From a bacterium (GTDB lineage: Bacteria; SZUA-182; DTGQ01): DNA of 9,104 nt. Shown piece by piece: positions 1 through 6,869 of this stretch. Made by a program: the position numbers and the translations under genes. Every line of letters starts with the position of its first letter. The stretch's first letter is position 1. Location: the NCBI GenBank assembly GCA_023512255.1, contig JAILZY010000119.1, forward strand, positions 1 to 9,104, given 5' to 3'. The notes under the pieces were generated by a model, which did not search any database, was not told the DNA's origin, and worked only from the letters and a program-made list of their open reading frames with translations.

Positions 1-169
1 TTTTACTGGATTTGCTATTAGAGGTAACTTTCTAAGGATGTCAAGGCGCTAAGAAATTTCTGCAAAAGTGTAGTTAAAATATTTATTCTAAAACTGCTCT
101 TAAACTTCTAACAATCGGTAATAAAAGATAAAATATTGTGAAATTAATTGTCGAATATGAAAAAAGTTG

Positions 170-198
170 CAATATTTAACTTGACAATATTAACTTAG
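170..198. repeat. Tandem duplication, 14-15 base unit
   Basis: CAATATTTAACTTGA (170-184) is followed directly by CAATATTAACTTAG (185-198). The copies differ by a one-base indel and the end of the unit. A TTGACA hexamer spans the junction (181-186), but no matching -10 box lies at 16-18 bases, so I do not call a promoter. Confidence 0.6.
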
Positions 199-269
199 CC
201 ATAGAGGCATTGATTTTAGTTAAGTAGAGTTATCATATACCTATAAGCAGTAGAATTTATGCGGTCTTT

Positions 270-399
270 TCGCTAATAAAGTGCGCAAAGCTTGGGGCGG
301 GCACAAGGGCCGCGAGCTGCGATTGATAGCGTAAAATTGATCCGCAATTGATAGCATAATTGATCTGCTCTCTGTGCACTCGTGTTACGCACTTAGCGA
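270..399. repeat. Interrupted inverted repeat around a GC-rich island
   Basis: The right arm CGCACTTAGCGA (388-399) is the reverse complement of TCGCTA plus AGTGCG. The left arm has these two blocks at 270-275 and 280-285, split by ATAA. All 12 arm bases match. The arms enclose about 100 bases containing a GC-rich island and the ATTGATAGC duplication. It could form a long hairpin, or be the worn ends of a small non-coding mobile element. No flanking target duplication was found, so the element reading is only a guess. Confidence 0.45.
322..369. repeat. Tandem duplication, 23-25 base unit
   Basis: The unit at 322-346 begins ATTGATAGCGTAAAATTGATC and the unit at 347-369 begins ATTGATAGCATAATTGATC. 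The copies are directly adjacent and differ by a two-base indel and a few substitutions. Each unit itself contains two ATTGAT cores. Confidence 0.7.
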
Positions 400-425
400 T
401 ATAACCTCTTCGCCTCTTGTAGAAA

Positions 426-463
426 AATAGTATGGAAGTGTCCGAATAGTATGGAAGTGTCTG
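426..463. repeat. Tandem duplication, 19 base unit
   Basis: AATAGTATGGAAGTGTCCG (426-444) is followed directly by AATAGTATGGAAGTGTCTG (445-463), with 18 of 19 bases identical. No coding sequence is present. The role is unknown. Confidence 0.8.
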
Positions 464-509
464 AAATCTCCCATATAATTAGGGGGAAGCATCTGTAATT
501 TTATCCCTT

Positions 510-563
510 ATTTATTTGACAGGATTTATTTGACAGGTATTTAACAGGTATTTATTTGACAGG
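510..563 (+). repeat. Four-copy 14 base tandem repeat carrying -35 boxes
   Basis: ATTTATTTGACAGG occurs at 510-523 and 524-537. A shortened copy lacking three bases (TATTTAACAGG) is at 538-548, and a full copy is at 549-563. Each full copy carries a consensus TTGACA hexamer (516-521, 530-535, 556-561). Only the last has a well-placed -10 box. A tandem repeat overlapping the -35 box just upstream of a ribbon-helix-helix gene resembles the operator layout of that class (MetJ boxes, Arc and CopG sites), so it may be the binding array for the product of 650-883. That is inference. Confidence 0.7.
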
Positions 564-584
564 ATAGGTGAGGCATGGTATTAT
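556..584 (+). promoter_or_regulatory. Sigma70-type promoter of the RHH-sat-apsK unit
   Basis: The -35 box TTGACA (556-561) is a perfect consensus match. The -10 box TATTAT (579-584) matches TATAAT at five of six positions, and the spacer is exactly 17 bases. Transcription would begin near 590, giving a leader of about 60 bases before the ATG at 650. The -35 box lies inside the last copy of a 14-base tandem repeat, so a repressor bound to the repeat would block this promoter. No equally good promoter was seen in front of sat, so it may drive the whole plus-strand unit. Confidence 0.7.
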
Positions 585-600
585 TATCACTGATAAGCAC

Positions 601-630
601 TCTTATAAGAATCGTATGTGAGTGTCATAC
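601..630 (+). promoter_or_regulatory. Two palindromes in the leader, candidate operator
   Basis: TCTTATAAGA (601-610) is a perfect 10-base palindrome. GTATG-N7-CATAC (614-618 and 626-630) is a second dyad just after it. CACTC (598-602) and GAGTG (620-624) form a third, overlapping pair. They lie just downstream of the predicted transcription start and upstream of the ribosome binding site. They could be operator half-sites for the adjacent ribbon-helix-helix protein or a small leader hairpin. Function is inferred from position only. Confidence 0.4.
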
Positions 631-649
631 TAAGTGAGGGAAAAAACCG

Positions 650-883
650 ATGAGCTCAGGAGATAATAAAGATAAGGTAACGATAAAAATCCCCCGTAAA
701 TTGTATGAGGAGGTTAAAAATCTAATCGCAGACACAGGCTTTAGCAGCGCTACAGAGTTTATCGTCTATGTACTGCGAGACATCGTGGCCGGAGGAAAAC
801 TGCAAAAGGAAGAGGCGCTGAATGCAGAGGAGATGGAGCTAATCCGCAAACGGCTGAGAGCCTTAGGCTACATCAAGGAGTAA
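650..883 (+). CDS. Ribbon-helix-helix (CopG/Arc-type) protein with LGY tail
   Basis: This 77-residue protein is probably a small dimeric DNA-binding regulator. Residues 9-15 (KVTIKIP) fit the beta strand of a ribbon-helix-helix fold. Residues 16-30 fit helix A and 32-46 (SSATEFIVYVLRDIV) helix B, with the turn at DTGFSS. After a short linker the chain ends in a charged helix and the tail RKRLRALGYIKE (66-77), nearly the same tail found on the downstream ApsK. The ATG at 650 follows GAGGG (636-640) at normal spacing and lies about 60 bases behind a strong promoter. It is the first gene of the sulfate-activation run, 114 bases before sat. It may repress its own promoter and the unit through the tandem repeat or leader palindromes. 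The RHH class is fairly sure. The target is inferred, and an antitoxin role is less likely because no toxin gene adjoins it. Confidence 0.8.
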   Translation: MSSGDNKDKVTIKIPRKLYEEVKNLIADTGFSSATEFIVYVLRDIVAGGKLQKEEALNAEEMELIRKRLRALGYIKE

Positions 884-925
884 AAGCCATCTAGGAGTAT
901 CACTAGAATTTTGGCAAGAATAATA

Positions 926-949
926 TTCACCACAGTTTTCACTACAATT
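926..949 (+). repeat. Short tandem duplication in the RHH-sat spacer
   Basis: TTCACCACAGTT (926-937) is followed directly by TTCACTACAATT (938-949), with 10 of 12 bases identical. GGCATTT also occurs twice shortly after. The 114-base spacer (884-997) shows no clear promoter or terminator, which fits read-through from the RHH gene into sat. Confidence 0.5.
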
Positions 950-997
950 TGACTGGCATTTACTTCAGTTCAGGCATTTTTGGGAGAAAGAAAAGCA

Positions 998-2158
998 ATG
1001 ATTAAACCGCACGGAGGAAAACTTGTAAACCGTATCTTGTCTGCTGCCGCCCAGGAGTCGGCCAGAGAAAGAGCGAAAGATTTACCCAAAATCGCGGTTA
1101 GTCAGGATACCCTGACTGATCTTGAAAATATTGCCGATGGGATTTTCAGTCCCCTGGAAGGGTTTATGAACCAGAAGGATTTTCAGAGTGTAGTTGATAA
1201 TATGCGACTTTCAAATGGTCTGCCCTGGACAATTCCCATCATCCTGGATGTAGAAAAGGAGGTAGCTGACAGGCTGCGGCTAGACTCTGAGGTCGCCCTG
1301 ATTGATCCTTCCGGTGATGTGGCTGCCATTTTGTATCTTGAGGATAAATACTCATATGATAAGGAGCATCTGGCCCGGCAGGTATTCAAGACTACAGAGG
1401 ATAAGCATCCCGGTGTCAAGAAGGTATATTCTATGGGTGAGGTCCTCCTTGGGGGCAAGATTGATCTTTTAAAAAAGCAGCCTGACCCCTATGCCCGCTA
1501 TAATCTGTCTCCTCGTGAGACGCGGCTTTTATTTCAAGAAAAGGGCTGGGAGACTATAGTCGCCTTCCAGACCCGCAATCCTGTGCACCGGGCCCACGAA
1601 TATCTGCAAAAATGTGCCTTGGAAGTGGTTGATGGGCTTCTCCTCCATCCCCTGGTGGGAGAAACCAAAAGCGATGATATTCCAACCGATATCCGAATAA
1701 AGTGTTATGAGGTCATTGTCAAGCAGTACTATCATCCGCAACGCACCATATTTTCAGTCATGCCGGTCAACATGCGCTATGCCGGCCCTCGAGAGGCGAT
1801 CTTCCATGCGATCTTGCGCAAAAACTATGGCTGCACGCACTTTATTGTAGGGCGGGATCATGCTGGCGTCGGCAATTACTATGGAACCTATGATGCCCAC
1901 TACATCTTTCGGGAATTTTCACCGCAGGAGCTTGAGATTACACCCTTTTTCTTCGAACATGCCTTCTACTGCAAACGATGTGGAGGTATGGCTTCCAGCA
2001 AGACCTGCCCGCATGACAGCAGCGATCATGTGGTCTTGAGCGGGACCAAGGTGCGGGAGATGCTGAGTCGGGGTGAGATTCCACCTAAAGAATTTACCCG
2101 GCAGGAAGTAGCTGAGATTTTAATTGCTGGGCTGCGGCAACAACAGCAGCAGCGGTAA
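998..2158 (+). CDS. sat: Sulfate adenylyltransferase (ATP sulfurylase)
   Basis: This enzyme joins sulfate to ATP to give adenylyl sulfate (APS) and pyrophosphate in the cytoplasm. The 386-residue chain opens with IKPHGG, typical of the single-chain Sat family and unrelated to CysND. The nucleotide-binding motif QTRNPVHRAH is at 191-200, GRDHAGVG at 285-292 and LSGTKVR at 347-353. A zinc-type cluster, C325-x2-C328-x8-C337 with H339, follows; such a site is common in bacterial and archaeal Sat but absent from fungal enzymes. Length is normal for the family. I chose the ATG at 998, preceded by GGGAG (982-986), over an in-frame TTG at 980 because the SD would lie inside the longer version. The chain ends in an odd QQQQQR tail encoded by CAA/CAG repeats. 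With apsK next, it probably feeds PAPS synthesis. Dissimilatory use is possible, but no aprAB or qmo gene is visible. Confidence 0.96.
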   Translation: MIKPHGGKLVNRILSAAAQESARERAKDLPKIAVSQDTLTDLENIADGIFSPLEGFMNQKDFQSVVDNMRLSNGLPWTIPIILDVEKEVADRLRLDSEVALIDPSGDVAAILYLEDKYSYDKEHLARQVFKTTEDKHPGVKKVYSMGEVLLGGKIDLLKKQPDPYARYNLSPRETRLLFQEKGWETIVAFQTRNPVHRAHEYLQKCALEVVDGLLLHPLVGETKSDDIPTDIRIKCYEVIVKQYYHPQRTIFSVMPVNMRYAGPREAIFHAILRKNYGCTHFIVGRDHAGVGNYYGTYDAHYIFREFSPQELEITPFFFEHAFYCKRCGGMASSKTCPHDSSDHVVLSGTKVREMLSRGEIPPKEFTRQEVAEILIAGLRQQQQQR

Positions 2159-2239
2159 GGGCTTTCAGAAAAAGATGATTCTTCAGCAAGGTTGATCTTT
2201 AACCTACTTAACGCTTATAGGTGGGAGGTATGATTATTC

Positions 2240-2920
2240 ATGGGATGCCAAGGGATATACAAAAGCAATAACAATAAGATGGAACAAAAGGGATTCACCC
2301 TCTGGTTTACCGGCTTATCCGGTGCGGGGAAAACAACCATAGCTCAGAGAGTCGAGCAGACCTTACGGGAGCGGGGCTTTAAGGTGGAGCTTTTGGACGG
2401 TGACGTGGTTCGGACGAATTTAAGTAAGGGGCTTGGCTTCAGTAAGGAGGATCGGGACACCAACATAAAACGGATCGGCTTTGTCTGCAAGCTCTTGACT
2501 CGAAACGGGGTCATTGCCATTGCCTCAGCCATCTCCCCTTATCGTGAGGTGCGGGACTATAACCGTCAGCAGATTGGAGACTTTGTCGAGGTATTTGTCA
2601 AATGCCCGCTTGAAATCTGCATTCAACGGGATGTCAAGGGACTCTACCAAAAGGCCCTGGCTGGGGAAATCAAAAATTATACTGGAGTTTCCGACCCGTA
2701 TGAAGAGCCTCTGAATCCAGAGATAATCGTCGAGACCGACCGAGAGTCGGTCGAAGAGAGCACAGCCAAGATACTGGCTAAATTGACCGAGCTTGGTTAT
2801 CTGCCAGATCTTTCTGAAAGCCACAGCCAGCTTGTCGAGGAGGGTGAAGCAGAGGATATTTACAGTCAAGAGGAAGAAGAGAAAATCAAGCAGCGGCTGC
2901 GAGATTTGGGGTACATCTGA
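2240..2920 (+). CDS. cysC: Adenylylsulfate kinase (APS kinase) with added C-terminal tail
   Basis: This enzyme phosphorylates APS at the 3' position with ATP, giving PAPS. The 226-residue protein has the P-loop GLSGAGKTT (25-33), the DGD motif (53-55), the substrate-binding stretch around [13 protein letters not shown] (66-78), the ISPYR motif (98-102) and the lid-region motif [11 protein letters not shown] (147-157). A normal ApsK would end near KLTELGYLP (181-189). Here about 37 further residues follow: an acidic linker and the tail [13 protein letters not shown] (214-226), closely matching the end of the upstream RHH protein. The ATG at 2240 has GGGAGG (2223-2228) 11 bases ahead. The internal ATG at 2279 would give the more usual N-terminus but has no ribosome binding site. 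It lies 81 bases after sat, and the next gene starts one base after its stop. The enzyme call is certain; the tail's role is unknown. Confidence 0.95.
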   Translation: MGCQGIYKSNNNKMEQKGFTLWFTGLSGAGKTTIAQRVEQTLRERGFKVELLDGDVVRTNLSKGLGFSKEDRDTNIKRIGFVCKLLTRNGVIAIASAISPYREVRDYNRQQIGDFVEVFVKCPLEICIQRDVKGLYQKALAGEIKNYTGVSDPYEEPLNPEIIVETDRESVEESTAKILAKLTELGYLPDLSESHSQLVEEGEAEDIYSQEEEEKIKQRLRDLGYI

Positions 2921-2921
2921 T

Positions 2922-4301
2922 ATGGCGGCCTGGCTCAAGAAACCCCACGGTGGTTCACAGAAAAAAAAGATTTTGGTTATCGGACTCGACGGCGTTCCCT
3001 ATACCTTTTTGACCAATCCAAAAAACGCAGGCAAGTTTCCCAGAATGCAGGCCCTTTTTCAGCATGGCACCTTTCAGCGGATGCGATCGACTATTCCGAC
3101 CGTTTCATCGGTGGCTTGGTCGTCCTTTATGACCGGCACAAATCCTGCCAAGCACAATATCTACGGGTTTATTGACCGCAAGCCTGACCCATTCGAACCC
3201 TTCATCCCCACGGCCATCAACATGAAAGCAGCTACGCTTTGGCAGATCTTAAGCCAGGCCAAAAAGCGGGTTGTGGTCATCAATGTACCGGTTACCTACC
3301 CACCAAAGCCAGTGAACGGGATTCTCATCGGCTGCTTTTTGGCCACCAAGCTGGACAAGGCCGCCTATCCAGCCTCTATCGTATCTAAGCTCAAAGAACT
3401 AGACTATCGCATCGATGTGGATGCTTGGCTAGCCAGAAAGGATAAGAAAAAATTCCTGGAGGAGCTACATGTGGCTCTTGATCGCAGGGTGGCCACAGCC
3501 AGCTATTTCCTTGAGCGCGAAGAATGGGACTATTTTCAACTTCACATCATGGAGACTGACCGGATAAATCACTTTTTCTGGGATGACTGGGAAAAGGATA
3601 ATCCAGAGTTTGCTCCTGAGTTTATCCGCTACTATCAGAAGATAGACAGCTACGTGGGTGAAATTTATGACCGCTTCGTGGAGAAGACCCCCGGGGTAGA
3701 ATTCATCCTTTTGTCTGACCACGGATTTTGTTCTATTAAAAAGGAGGTCTTTGTCAATCAGTGGCTTCAGGAGAAAGGGTGGCTTAAATTTAGCAGTGAA
3801 AAGCCTTCCTCTCTCAAAGAGATGCACCCTGAGACTGTGGCCTATAGCCTAATTCCGGGGCGGATCTTTCTCAATGTCCGCGGCCGAGAATTCTGTGGCC
3901 GGATCGAGCCGGGCAAAGAGTATGAGACCATCCGCAGGCAGCTTGCCGAGGCCATCATGGAGATGAAAGATCCTGACTGCGGAGAGCCTATATTGAGCAA
4001 GGTGGTAGCCAGGGAGGAAATCTACGATGGCCCCTGCCTGAATCAGGCCGCGGACCTTTTGGCTATTCCCCATGATGGGTATGATCTAAAAGGGAATATT
4101 GATCAAACCTCCCTGACCGGACGAAGTGAACTGTCTGGAATGCACACCTATGATGATGCTTTCTTTTACCTTAAGGGGAAAAGGGTAAAGGAAACCGACT
4201 TTGATATCCATGCCCTTGCGCCCACTATACTCAAGCTGCTTGATGTAGCTATCCCGACAGGGATGGACCGAGGTCCCTTGCCGGTTGAGGTTGATGAATG
4301 A
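2922..4301 (+). CDS. Alkaline-phosphatase-superfamily phosphohydrolase (COG3379-like)
   Basis: This is a predicted metal-dependent phosphohydrolase, phosphodiesterase or phosphomutase of 459 residues with unknown substrate. It has the metal-site ligands of the superfamily: D23 in VIGLDG, the nucleophile region TIPTVSSVAW (57-66), MTGTNPAKH (70-78), D213 and H217 in ETDRINH, D266-H267 in SDHG, and H408 in GMHTYDD. Where relatives mostly have PPVTPPAW, this protein has PTVSSVAW, so Ser62 likely replaces the usual Thr nucleophile. There is no signal peptide, so it should be cytoplasmic. The ATG at 2922 is one base past the apsK stop, implying translational coupling. A longer reading from 2793 would overlap apsK in another frame and adds a non-conserved N-terminus, so I reject it. 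Linkage to sat and apsK suggests an activated-sulfate or adenosine-nucleotide substrate such as PAP, PAPS or a sulfate ester. That is inference; family membership is firm. Confidence 0.85.
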   Translation: MAAWLKKPHGGSQKKKILVIGLDGVPYTFLTNPKNAGKFPRMQALFQHGTFQRMRSTIPTVSSVAWSSFMTGTNPAKHNIYGFIDRKPDPFEPFIPTAINMKAATLWQILSQAKKRVVVINVPVTYPPKPVNGILIGCFLATKLDKAAYPASIVSKLKELDYRIDVDAWLARKDKKKFLEELHVALDRRVATASYFLEREEWDYFQLHIMETDRINHFFWDDWEKDNPEFAPEFIRYYQKIDSYVGEIYDRFVEKTPGVEFILLSDHGFCSIKKEVFVNQWLQEKGWLKFSSEKPSSLKEMHPETVAYSLIPGRIFLNVRGREFCGRIEPGKEYETIRRQLAEAIMEMKDPDCGEPILSKVVAREEIYDGPCLNQAADLLAIPHDGYDLKGNIDQTSLTGRSELSGMHTYDDAFFYLKGKRVKETDFDIHALAPTILKLLDVAIPTGMDRGPLPVEVDE

Positions 4302-4356
4302 GGAAAATATGAGAATTAGAAGAATTATGAGGAGCCCCCAAAATCTTTGCGCAGCC

Positions 4357-6642
4357 TCAGAATCCATCTGACTTTTTTCCCCGCAGATACTTATCAATGG
4401 CTAAGGCAGCTCTTTTCCCTGCGGCCATGGCCTTGATTACCGTAGCTGCTCCGGTAACGATATCGCCACCAGCATAGATGCCGGGCAGATTCGTGGCTCC
4501 AGTCTGCTCATCAGCTATGATGTTTCCCTTCTTGCTCAAGGCCAGGCCAGTCATGGTTGAGGTCAAAAGGAGGTTCGGCCCCTGACCGATAGCTACCACT
4601 ACGGTCTGTACATCCAGGGAAAATTCCGATCCAGGAACAGGGATCGGCCTTCTTCGGCCTGATTGGTCAACATCACCAAGCTCCATCCTTACGCATTCCA
4701 TCCCCTTCACCCACCCATGGCCATTGTCCAGCAGACGAACAGGAGCAGCCAGAAGCACGAATTCTATCCCCTCTTCGAGGGCGTTTTCCACTTCCTCACG
4801 CCGAGCCGGCAACTCATCCATTGATCTTCGGTAGACGATGTACACCTTCTCCGCTCCAAGACGCAAGGCTACCCGGGCAGAATCTACAGCCACGTTTCCC
4901 CCACCGACTACGGCCACCTCCTGTCCTATGCGGATTGGGGTATCGTAGTCAGGGAAAAGATAGGCTTTCATCAGATTGACCCTAGTCAAAAATTCATTGG
5001 CTGTGTACACTCCATTCAGGTTTTCACCGCAGATACCCATAAAATAGGGGAGCCCTGCTCCTGTGCCGATAAAGATGGCCTCAAACCCTTCCTGCCTCAA
5101 CTCCTCAATGGTAGCCAGCTTTCCGATAACACAGTTAGTTTTAATCTGAACCCCCAGTTGGTTAACATAGTCAATTTCCCGCTGGACAATACTTTTAGGC
5201 AGCCGAAACTCCGGAATCCCATAGGTCAAAACTCCACCAGCTTTATGGAGAGCTTCAAATACAGTAACTTCATGACCCATTTTGGCCAATTCACAAGCCG
5301 CGGTCAGCCCAGCGGGACCTGAGCCAATGACAGCCACCTTTTTGCCACTGCGAACAAAGGGCGCATGAGCTTGCAACTCCCCATAGTTAGCATACTCATA
5401 ATCGGCTACAAACCGCTCCAGCCTGCCAATAGCTATCGGCTGCCCAATTTTGTTCAGGCTACAGTGCGCCTCGCACTGGGTTTCCTGGGGACAAACCCGT
5501 CCGCAGATGGCCGGCAGGCTGTTTTTCTCCTTGATCTTCCTGATCGCAGCCAGAAAATCTCCTTCCTTGATGAAGCGAATAAAGGCCGGTATATCTATAT
5601 CTACCGGACAGCCCTCAACACAGGGCTTATTCTTGCATTCCAGGCAACGGGATGCCTCCATCAGGGCATCCTGCCGACTGTAGCCCAAAGCAACCGAATC
5701 AAAATTGCGGACTCTAGTGGCCGGATTCTGCATCGGCATAGGAACGCGGCTCTTTGGCCTGCTTGAGAGTCCAGCGCTTTGCTGCTCCTGCTGACCTTTA
5801 TTCTCCTGCTCCTTGCATTTGCAGGAATAGTTCCATGAGGCCAGGCTTTCCTCTCGTCGATACATGGTTTGCCGCTTCAGCAGCTCATCAAAGTCGACCT
5901 GATGGCCGTCGAATTCCGGCCCCTCAACACAAGCAAAGAGCGTTCTGTCGCCCACCGTAACCCGGCAAGCGCCGCACATACCGGTAGCATCGACCATAAT
6001 AGAATTCAGGCTGACTACCGTTGGGATACGGGCCTCTCTGGTCAGATGCGCTACGGCCCGCATCATTACTACTGGACCAATAGCCAGGACTAGATCGATT
6101 TTTTCTTCCCTGTTGATTAGGTCGGCCAAAAGGTCGGTTACCAACCCCTTGACTCCGTATGAGCCATCATCCGTAGCCACCAGGAGCAGATCGGAGGTAG
6201 CTCTCATTTCATCCTCCAGGATCAGCAACTCCTTACTTTTGGCTCCAATGATGGAAATCACTCTGTTGCCAACCTCTTTCATGGCCCTGGCGATCGGCAA
6301 AACAGGCGCTATCCCGACTCCGCCGCCGATGCAGACAACCACTCCCGCCTTGTAGATATGGGTAGGTTTCCCTAATGGGCCAACCAGATCCACGATTGTA
6401 TCGCCCTGGTTGAGTGTGGCTAGCTTGCGGGTAGATGCTCCGACAATCTGATAGATAACCTTGATCGTACCCTTTCGCTCATTGCGCTCGACAATAGTCA
6501 GTGGTATCCGCTCTCCATATTCATCGGTTTTAAGCACTACGAAATTTCCAGGCCGAGCAGCCCTGGCTAATTGCGGATGCTCAAGCTCAAGCAGTATGAT
6601 AGAGGGAGCCAGGGTCCTTCGGTCAGCGATTCGATAGCTCAT
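4357..6642 (-). CDS. Fused NfnA-NfnB: ferredoxin-NADP+ transhydrogenase / GltB-like flavoprotein
   Basis: This 761-residue chain fuses two subunits that are separate in classical NfnAB (also called SudBA). Residues 1-265 form the FAD/NAD-binding PyrK-like subunit: the FAD region near 45-90, the NAD-site GGGVGIAP (106-113), and a [2Fe-2S] motif with D218, C223, C226 and C238, matching the Asp-plus-three-Cys set known for NfnA. A low-complexity Gln-rich linker (about 266-310) with an isolated CxC follows. Residues 311-761 are the glutamate-synthase-small-subunit-like part: [4Fe-4S] cysteines C333, C336, C341, C345 and C380, C384, C390, C394, the FAD motif GSGPAG (440-445), the NADPH motif GGGN (580-583), and GGDIVTGAATV near the end. 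It likely couples NADH, NADPH and ferredoxin by flavin bifurcation. Sulfide dehydrogenase or NADPH-glutamate synthase activity are alternatives. The ATG at 6642 has AAGGAG six bases ahead; the in-frame TTG at 6660 lies upstream of that site. Confidence 0.92.
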   Translation of the reverse strand: MSYRIADRRTLAPSIILLELEHPQLARAARPGNFVVLKTDEYGERIPLTIVERNERKGTIKVIYQIVGASTRKLATLNQGDTIVDLVGPLGKPTHIYKAGVVVCIGGGVGIAPVLPIARAMKEVGNRVISIIGAKSKELLILEDEMRATSDLLLVATDDGSYGVKGLVTDLLADLINREEKIDLVLAIGPVVMMRAVAHLTREARIPTVVSLNSIMVDATGMCGACRVTVGDRTLFACVEGPEFDGHQVDFDELLKRQTMYRREESLASWNYSCKCKEQENKGQQEQQSAGLSSRPKSRVPMPMQNPATRVRNFDSVALGYSRQDALMEASRCLECKNKPCVEGCPVDIDIPAFIRFIKEGDFLAAIRKIKEKNSLPAICGRVCPQETQCEAHCSLNKIGQPIAIGRLERFVADYEYANYGELQAHAPFVRSGKKVAVIGSGPAGLTAACELAKMGHEVTVFEALHKAGGVLTYGIPEFRLPKSIVQREIDYVNQLGVQIKTNCVIGKLATIEELRQEGFEAIFIGTGAGLPYFMGICGENLNGVYTANEFLTRVNLMKAYLFPDYDTPIRIGQEVAVVGGGNVAVDSARVALRLGAEKVYIVYRRSMDELPARREEVENALEEGIEFVLLAAPVRLLDNGHGWVKGMECVRMELGDVDQSGRRRPIPVPGSEFSLDVQTVVVAIGQGPNLLLTSTMTGLALSKKGNIIADEQTGATNLPGIYAGGDIVTGAATVIKAMAAGKRAALAIDKYLRGKKSDGF

Positions 6643-6677
6643 CTTATTCTCCTTCCCCAAAGTGGGGGGATATAGAT

Positions 6678-6733
6678 AAAAAAAGCCCCCTCTTTTTAAT
6701 CTTTTCGATTATGGATGATTGACCAAGAGGGGG
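6678..6733 (-). terminator. Rho-independent terminator or attenuator before nfnAB
   Basis: On the minus strand CCCCCTCTT (6733-6725) pairs perfectly with AAGAGGGGG (6694-6686) across a 30-base loop. The loop contains a small AATC/GATT stem. The hairpin is followed by C and seven T residues (6684-6678), which is a canonical intrinsic terminator. It ends 36 bases before the nfnAB start codon. It can stop transcripts arriving from the ppiD gene. Because no good nfnAB promoter fits between the T-run and the ribosome binding site, it may also work as a leader attenuator for nfnAB. Confidence 0.8.
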
Positions 6734-6800
6734 TAATAAGGAAGCACAATCTTTCTGTGTTATTTTCTTCGTATTCTCTCTTAGCGGCTTTGAGATGATG

Positions 6801-6839
6801 GCTCCACAGGCGACAAACCTGACAAAACCTGACTGGAGC
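6801..6839 (-). other. Stem-loop in the ppiD-nfnAB spacer
   Basis: GCTCCACAGG (6801-6810) pairs with CCTG (6828-6831) and TGGAGC (6834-6839), leaving a two-base bulge and a 17-base loop. Ten base pairs form in all. There is no T-run on either side, so it is not a terminator. It could be part of a structured leader or 3' end. Confidence 0.5.
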
Positions 6840-6869
6840 TAACCCTATTCTCTTATCAGCTTCGCTCTT

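Larger units (their letters stand above)
1..509. other. Gene-free AT-rich region with short duplications
   Basis: I find no convincing gene in this stretch. The first 250 bases are strongly AT-rich and stop codons are frequent in all frames I checked. Two short open stretches at the very left edge end at about positions 35 and 52 and could be the tail of a gene lying to the left, but they are too short to call. A short GC-rich island lies around 281-320. The region is marked by several imperfect local tandem duplications and one interrupted inverted repeat, listed separately. No tRNA-like T-loop or rRNA similarity was seen. Confidence 0.7.

Noticed and set aside
181-186. Promoter at the isolated TTGACA
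   Set aside because: No acceptable -10 box lies 16-18 bases downstream.
510-563. CRISPR-like array
   Set aside because: The 14-base units are directly adjacent with no unique spacers and no cas genes are nearby.
650-883. Antitoxin of a toxin-antitoxin pair
   Set aside because: RHH proteins can be antitoxins, but the next gene is sat and no small toxin gene overlaps or adjoins it.
980-997. TTG start for sat
   Set aside because: The ATG at 998 gives the family N-terminus and has its ribosome binding site at 982-986, which would be coding in the longer version.
2793-2921. Longer N-terminus for the phosphohydrolase, starting inside apsK
   Set aside because: It overlaps apsK by 128 bases in another frame, reads as a basic non-conserved stretch, and the family fold starts right after the ATG at 2922.
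2525-2938. Open frames antisense to apsK, sat, nfnAB and ppiD
   Set aside because: They lie opposite well-conserved genes, lack ribosome binding sites and show no recognisable domain.
4328-4359. Terminator between the convergent genes
   Set aside because: TGAGG/CCTCA gives only about five pairs with a 22-base loop and no adjacent T-run on either strand.
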